A stretch of DNA of 64,000 nucleotides. Source: Moniliophthora roreri (Eukaryota; Basidiomycota; Agaricomycetes; Agaricales; Marasmiaceae). This document shows positions 57,981 to 64,000 of the stretch, piece by piece. The position numbers and the translations under genes are program-made. Location: contig LATX02000185.1 of assembly GCA_001466705.2 (NCBI GenBank), forward strand, positions 496,001 through 560,000, given 5' to 3'. Each line of letters opens with the position of its first letter. Within the stretch, counting starts at the first letter, position 1. The notes below the pieces were generated by a model. That model made no database searches and was not told the DNA's origin. It saw only the letters and a program-made list of their open reading frames with translations.

Positions 57981-58227
57981 CTTTACCCCACCCCATCCGT
58001 GTCTGTAGTTCGGTATCTGTTAAGAATGGTGGTCAGTAGTTTTTCCAAGTCAGGAGGCTCGAAACTTGCCTGAATCGAAGTAGGGTGTCGTGTTGGTGTT
58101 CGCCATGGAGTGTGGTGACTGAATATCGTGAGGCTAGCGCTGTTGATTATTGCGTCAATAAAAGCAATCAACAATATCAATATGCCGCTCACCGTGACTC
58201 GCGTCTTGACCATCTACCTAATAACAG

Positions 58228-59446
58228 ATGGGCTCGAGACTCTACCAGAACCAGAAAGCTCGTCATTGGACCCTCCAAGCAAAACACCATAATCAAGAAA
58301 CTATCCAAAAATTCCATGAAAAATGTTTTCCAGATTACCCTCCGACACCTTTGACCCATCTTCCTCGACTTGCTGAAGAACTGGGCGTTGCGCATGTCTT
58401 TCTCAAAGACGAATCAGCTCGATTTGGCCTGTCGGCCTTCAAGATTCTCGGTGCATCATGGGCAATATGTTCTGTGTTGTCGCAGAGGTTGGGTATTGGC
58501 GTGGAGGAGATTGATTCTTTTGATTGGTTGAAAGAGCGATTGGACGCTTTGGATAAAGGAAATTTGACGCTGTATACCGCAACAGATGGTGCGCAGCGAT
58601 CATGGTCTTCGGGGACATTATCCACTCATACTGGCTTTAGGAAATCATGGCAGGGCTGTTGCACGAGTTGCTTCCCTTTTAGGCCTCGAAGCTCAAATTT
58701 TTGTACCTGAGGCGGTTTCAGAAACGTCACGAGACGCAATACGGGCTGAAGGTGCTCAAGTCGTTCTTTTGAACGCAGACTACGATGAAGCGGTACGGAC
58801 CGCTGAACGGGAAGCAGAAAAGGCTGGGAAGAGGGGAATATTGATACAGGATACGTCTTGGGATGGATACAAAGACATTCCAAAGGTGCGCTTTACTCTA
58901 TCTAATTGTCAAAGGTCACTAGAATGTCCAACGCGTCACCTTCAGCTCATCGTCCAAGGCTATTCAACACTCTTCTCTGAAGCAGATGAACAATTAGCTG
59001 CCGAAGGGCTTTCACCCTCAACAGTAGTTGTCCCTGTCGGCGTCGGCTCCCTGGCACATTCTGCTGTACAATATTACAGGTCCAATTCATCGCCTGCAGA
59101 CCAACCCTCGATCCTCACCGTCGAACCAGAAACAGCCGCATGCCTCAACACCAGCCTTCACGCCAACCAACCCACTTCGATAGAAACTGGGTATACCATT
59201 ATGCCGGGTCTCAACTGCGGTACCGTTTCTACTACAGCGTGGCCTGATCTACTAGCTGGCGTAGACTTGTCTGTTGTTGTTTCGGATGTGGAGGCTCTTA
59301 AAGCCATGGAGGATCTGGAAGCCCTCGGCGTACATGCTGGCCCCTGCGGTGCTGCATCCCTTGCAGCCTTGCGAGCGTTACCTGTTGGAATACTCGGCAA
59401 ATCGATGGTACTCGTTATGATTTGCACAGAAGGTCGTACCTCATGA
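58228..59446 (+). CDS. PLP-dependent diaminopropionate ammonia-lyase-like enzyme
   Basis: Three exons: 58228-58588, 58641-58885 and 58946-59446; introns 52 and 60 bases; about 368 aa (family about 370-400). It belongs to the tryptophan-synthase-beta fold of PLP enzymes: YPPTPLTHLPRLAEELGV, then DESARFGLSAFKILGASWA, where the Lys of AFKILGA is the expected Schiff-base residue, ATDGNHGRAVARVASLLG (phosphate/substrate loop, restored by splicing), QDTSWDGYKDIP, and VVVPVGVGSLAHSAVQYY, with GPCGAASLAALRAL near the end. The reaction in characterised members is conversion of 2,3-diaminopropionate to pyruvate and ammonia; the fungal substrate is less certain. Cytosolic; no signal peptide. Intact. Confidence 0.87.
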
Positions 59447-59833
59447 TGTAGCTTGGCGTACCGGGCGGGCCTTTACAGCCGTTCTTAACGAACAATGCGC
59501 GAACATTCAAGTCCATTAATAGCTATATTTCTACCGGGGTGAATATATTCCTCAGTCTTACACGCTTGATTAAGTGAATGATAGTGCTTTTCTCAGGAAC
59601 CCATGACGAGGCTTATTCGCCCGACTCACTTACTTCGGACGACGTCAATTTGCTGTAGCTCGCATTTCCCGAACTCTGGTTCCGATGTTTCACCAAGATC
59701 AGCTAATTTCTTGGTTTGGACGCTAAATACTCGGATAGCGCGATAGCTTCAGGTACTATTGCATCTCTTCCATATATAACTCATGCTTATTCTTGCAGTT
59801 GTCGCCCCAGCAGGACCGTTTCGGCTCTTGAAC
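59447..59833. promoter_or_regulatory. Upstream region of the AA9 gene
   Basis: No coding feature. It includes the 3' end of the lyase gene and the AA9 promoter. No specific element was identified. Confidence 0.4.
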
Positions 59834-61168
59834 ATGATCTTCACAGCTGCTCTTCTCCTTGCATCTGCGTTCGTGGCGCAGGTCACAGCGCACGGCTATG
59901 TACCCCAAATTAAGATTGGGAATCAGTACATTCCCGGGTGGGACGTCAACAAAGGTATCAGTCTTGTCGTGGCACTATGTTGGATAGTGTGTCTGATCGC
60001 CGTATTGCAGATCCATACACAACTCCTCAAGTAAGCGTTCATAGGCTTCGCCTTGAGTCGCAAATAACAAATCACCACAGCCACTGAGAGTTGTTCGTCC
60101 AACCAAACCCGTATGTGGTCTCCTTCACGTTGAATACGAACCTCTAACGCTCCACCTGCATGTAGGACTCTGGATTCATCTCGGATGTCACTTCGCCCGA
60201 TATCACTTGCTCAATTGGAAACCAGAAGCTGCCTCCCGTGCGTATTCCTCGTCTTTCTTATATCCGAACTCCTCGCCGACCATTGAACACTGAACACTGA
60301 ACACTGAATAGGGCCCGATCACCGCAACAGTCCCCGCTGGCAGCCAAGTGACTATGTTATGGAACACCTGGCCTCTCGGTCATTATGGCCCCGTGTTGAA
60401 CTATATGGCCAAGTGTCCAACAAGCGACTGTTCGAAATGGAAGGGTGACACTGGTTCTCCATGGTTCAAGGTGCTTCTTTTTCAACTTTTGAGCTTCGAA
60501 AGTCTCCTCGGATAATACTTAAACGACGCAACATCATAGATCCAACAAGATGTTTACAAGAATGGCGAGTGGGCTTCGGATACGCTTGCTAAGAACAACC
60601 ATAGCTACACCGTCAACATTCCTAAGAATATCGCTCAGGGCGCCTACGTGAGGCTTCTTTCTTCGTTCCTACGATCGAGAACGCTGTGATTAACAGACCC
60701 GGAAGCTGCTGCGTCACGAGAATCTTGCTTTACACGGTGCAAGCAACCTCGGGGGTGCTCAATTTTATCCAGGTGTGTTTCTCTAACAGTGTCTAATATT
60801 TCGATATGGGTTGATGGCGCATGCGTAGTCTGTGTGCAGTTGACAGGTGCGAACAGCATCAAGGTGGTTTATCTATGAGGAAATGGCTCATTCAATACAC
60901 GTGTAGTAACCGGCGGAGGTTCACTCAACCCATCTGGTCTCAGCTTCCCCGGTACTTACAAGGTAAGATGTTCTGTATCGATTTTCTTAATTAACCGATC
61001 GTTGATCACCTGATAGGCCACTGACCCTGGTATTCTTTTCAACCCCTACCAAGGCGAGGCTGCCAACCAGGTATGCTTATGCTGTCTCGGTTCCGACCTC
61101 TATTAAATCGCTAAACCCCAAAGGCCTACGTCCCACCTGGTGGATCTGTCTACCCTGGACTGAACTAG
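59834..61168 (+). CDS. AA9 lytic polysaccharide monooxygenase (formerly GH61)
   Basis: Copper enzyme that oxidatively cleaves cellulose outside the cell. About ten short exons, including 59834-59954, 60011-60030 (20 bases), 60081-60110 (30 bases) and one from 60166. The signal peptide (MIFTAALLLASAFVAQVTA) is followed directly by the mature N-terminal His of HGYV, the first half of the copper histidine brace. The second His lies in LGHYGPVLNYMAKC, and the axial Tyr in GAQFYPVCVQL. Cysteines in DITCS and NYMAKC fit the family disulfide. It ends NPYQGEAANQAYVPPGGSVY and has no CBM1 module. All active-site residues are present, so it is probably active. Regiospecificity cannot be told. Confidence 0.92.
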
Positions 61169-61306
61169 TACTCGAGCGCGCGCGCACGGACGCCAATGTA
61201 TCATCATAATACCCAGGATATAGTGTACATTACTGGCCTAGGCATACCAGAAACGAACATAAGTAGTACAATATGTACAGTGGTCCCAAAGGAACGTGTC
61301 TGACCA

Positions 61307-63389
61307 TCATGAATTATGAAGGTCGCGAGTGTTCACAATAAGTAAGAGTGCTGTAGCAGTCCCAAGTCCTGCACATAATAGGAGCATCCCATAACAAAAC
61401 GCATACCGGCACCGCTGTATCCATGGATCAAACATCCTCCTTGCACCCTCTCGTTTACCCTGAACATCTGTCAACTTGACACCGTAGATCTGGTCAAAGC
61501 ACCTGTTGGGCTTTGCCAGAGTCTTCTTGGTGAGCTTAGCTAATCTCCCGAAGATGGTATCGTCGTGATCAGATATGGGCGCTGGTCGAGGAACGAAGGG
61601 ATACCCGAATGAGATTATGCCTCGCAATGACCGTTTCGGATCGTTCAACCTCGCACGTCTAAAATCCGAGCTCTGCTTCTCCGAAACCCATCTCGTCAGC
61701 CGTGGCACAGAGTTATTCTGAGGTGCCTTTGCCTTGCCCTTCTCGGCACCCAAAACACTAGCCTCGTCTTTCCCAACAAACTTGGCATCCTTTCGCCTAA
61801 CGCCGAACAGTTTTTCCTTCCAATACCCCATGTTAAAGTAAAACTCCCAAAACGTTAACCTCGGAGGTTGTTCACCAAAGTTGGTGAAATGCCATCCTCC
61901 GATCAGCCACAGGACCGGACATAGGAATCCCCACCAAAACGCCCAAAACGCCGGAGTGGCATTCGCCCACCATTTCTGTCGTTTAACTCTAAATGTGACG
62001 ATGCCATTACCATATGGCGCATCTCGGTCCCAGCGTCTTCGGATGAATGATTCGGAGGGTGAAGATGCTGCACCAGGTGAGACGGTAGCTTCGGACCGAA
62101 TCATGGAGATTTCGGTATTGGTATACTCGATGCGATTGGGGGTGCTGGTGGTGGCTATAGCTATGGGCGGTATTGTAGTGCTGGTTCCCGCACCAACAGA
62201 ATGCCGTGCTCGAGGAGTAACGCTCCCAGAGCCAGAGCCCGAACCCGAACCTGAACGTGAACGTGAACCCGATCCACTTACTCGAGAATATGAAGGCGAT
62301 TGAGTATGAGGGGTTTCAGTAGCTGTGATGTAGCTTTCAGAATCACCTCCCTCGTCATATTCTTCTGAGCTTCCTGCGGTGATCGTGGGCATCACAGTTA
62401 CAGATTTCTTGGGTCGTAGCTGTGGACCACCGCCCTCTGCACTTGGATGAGGACCAGGGAAAGGTGGCCGAAGGTCGAGGGGAGGTAATACAGGTGGAGC
62501 CGCCACGGAAGACGTGGTGGAGATACTAGACTTATGAGATGCTTGGGACATGCTCCGGTTTACTGTCCTGCTGATGAACAGGTTTGAGCGGACCGGAGAT
62601 GGGCCTGATTAAATTCAACATCATTATGATTTCATTCCTCGTAATGAGGGCGAGCTTGTACGTACGGGTGGCCTCGGATGCTGGAGTTGAAGCGGGCGGA
62701 GTGGGTGACGCCCCAGTAGTAGCTATTGAGGTACTGGTTTCAGAACCTGGCGGTAGAGGTATTGTCCTGCGAAATGATTCTGGAGAGAAGTAATCCTGTT
62801 CTGCAATGGGCGAAAGGGGCTTCATGAGTGGATACGAGTACGTATTGGTATATGGATTCATGGGGTACGGAACATGCTCCAGCCGAAGGGAGTGTGTGCT
62901 GCCTGAGTACGCCTGATTCATTAAAGGTTTGCCGTTCCAACGAGGTGTGGTGCCATTGAAGTTTGTTGGTAATGAACTCGAGGATGAATATGGGGCTGGG
63001 GAGGACACAGAACGTGTAACAGGATGGGCATGCTGGTCAACGCGGCCGATTCGAATGACAGCTGGTGGAGGTGGATAGACCGTAGGTGACGTTCGCGGTT
63101 GATCTTCTGTAGGTGTCCTTAACCAGGCTATGCTCGATGGGCCTGAACGGGTGGAAGAAACTGGACTGGGCGGAGCAGGCCATTGTGTGTCATTGTCAAC
63201 GTCGAACCCAGTAATAGAGTTTGGCGTTCGATGAGGAATGGGTGGACCGATGATTGAGGTGTTCAGCTTCAATTTGGGGTTCTGCGTTTGTGACTCTGTA
63301 TGTGTTGACCATGATGATGCAGAAGTGGCAGCTGCCTCCAAATCATCCTTTTCCTTTGAACGCCAGGAAGAGAAAAGGAATCGCAACAT
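61307..63389 (-). CDS. Serine-rich membrane protein of unknown function
   Basis: Two exons, 63389-62666 and 62604-61307, with a 61-base intron that fuses two overlapping frames; about 673 aa. The first 430 residues are low-complexity (Ser, Pro, Thr), including an SGSGSRSRSG-type tract at about 62220-62280. The conserved-looking part is C-terminal: VKRQKWWANATPAFWAFWW, GFLCPVLWLIGGWHF (membrane segment), NMGYWKEKLFG, then ISFGYPFVPRP and a last membrane helix (FCYGMLLLCAGLGTATALLL). Basidiomycete genomes carry similar proteins labelled only serine-rich. The spliced reading across the junction has no stop, supporting one gene rather than two. Function unknown. Confidence 0.75.
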
Positions 63390-64000
63390 CTCAAATTTGA
63401 GGATGTGCTAAGGTGCCCGGGTTGAGAGCGAGGGAGAATGAAGTAGACTCTAAAAGGACGAAAAAAAATATGCGCGTTGAAAGGGATAGCCGGTGCTTTA
63501 TAACTTGGCAGTGGCATTCCTGCATGACAAGTCCTTGTGATCATGAGAGGTAGGCGTGTCACAAAGGATCGAGTCCGCAGATCACCATTGCGGGAAGCGG
63601 ACGTCCGGACTGCTGTAGGCGGGCTGGTGTTCTTGACCTCTTTGGCAAATCACGTAGACAGCTATGTGAAAGCGAAGATGCAGTGGTCAGCGCCCCAAGG
63701 TATCGTCACAATGACATGTGCGCTCACATACCGAACATCCTACTGTGATGGCTCCTCTACAGCTTATCCTTTCGTAAACTCTTCTCCTTCACATGTTGAA
63801 TGGCCTGGAGCGACTCGGGACAGCCATCCAGAGATGGGGTGCGTGCCTCGATCGTGATGCACGAGGCAGCAGTGAGGTAGGCTCGCAGTTTGAGGTTTAT
63901 ATGATGACCATGGATCATACTGCGTCACAGACAACAACGAAGGCCCAGGACCTTTTGGTTTTCAATCGATTGACAAGTCGTCAATACCAGAGCTCAAAAG
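63390..64000. other. Right-edge non-coding region
   Basis: Upstream region of the serine-rich gene; a purine-rich AAAAAAA stretch is near 63460. The 106-codon plus-strand frame at 63537-63857 has no recognisable motif. Confidence 0.35.

Noticed and set aside
61881..62303. 140-codon plus-strand frame
   Set aside because: Antisense to the serine-rich gene, ending in the mirror of the Ser-Gly-Arg tract.
62532..63389. Separate gene ending VPSIS before the serine-rich protein
   Set aside because: A 61-base GT-AG intron (62605-62665) joins the two overlapping frames in phase without stops, so one gene is simpler.
1..64000. CRISPR arrays, bacterial operons, LTR or LINE elements, rRNA genes
   Set aside because: No regularly spaced repeats, no Shine-Dalgarno-led gene strings, and no reverse-transcriptase or integrase motifs were seen in any frame.

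Overview
This is nuclear DNA of a filamentous basidiomycete, most likely a mushroom-forming Agaricomycete. Genes sit on both strands and are broken by many introns of about 48-65 bases. Spliced models give complete single-copy fungal genes, with no operons and no bacterial signals. Exon joins below were worked out by eye from splice sites, reading phase and remembered family motifs. The genus call is inference.

Layout. 0.8-7.1 kb holds a bHLH transcription factor and a complete eight-exon GWT1 (GPI-anchor inositol acyltransferase). 7.8-14.5 kb is a minus-strand tandem array of three MYND zinc-finger paralogs, of which only the middle one reads through intact. 15.3-16.8 kb has two broken copies of a cullin-repeat-like gene whose intact relative lies at 55.9 kb. 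16.8-20.0 kb is a secreted GH127-type glycosidase with about 20 exons. 21.0-23.6 kb is a type II membrane glycosyltransferase. 24.5-28.6 kb is a decayed OPT oligopeptide transporter carrying a 344-bp hAT-like MITE inside one intron. 29.9-32.6 kb has seryl-tRNA synthetase diverging from a disordered acidic protein. 33.5-37.0 kb has a short-chain dehydrogenase relic and a cytochrome P450. 37.7-42.5 kb is IRE1, the unfolded-protein-response kinase/RNase. 43.8-48.1 kb has an unrecognised gene, an intact F-box gene and a fourth MYND relic. 48.6-53.2 kb has the mitochondrial calcium uniporter MCU, a proline/serine-rich unknown protein, and a divergent Asterix (PAT complex) gene. 53.4-56.8 kb has an F-box relic and the intact cullin-like gene. 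57.8 kb has two abutting perfect palindromes. 58.2-63.4 kb has a PLP-dependent diaminopropionate ammonia-lyase-like enzyme, an AA9 lytic polysaccharide monooxygenase and a serine-rich membrane protein.

Themes. Housekeeping and secretory-pathway genes (GWT1, SerRS, IRE1, Asterix, MCU) are interleaved with fast-evolving families (MYND, F-box, cullin-like) that occur as one intact copy plus broken copies. GH127 and AA9 fit a plant-litter degrader. Most intergenic stretches over 300 bases show no recognisable gene and are listed as such.
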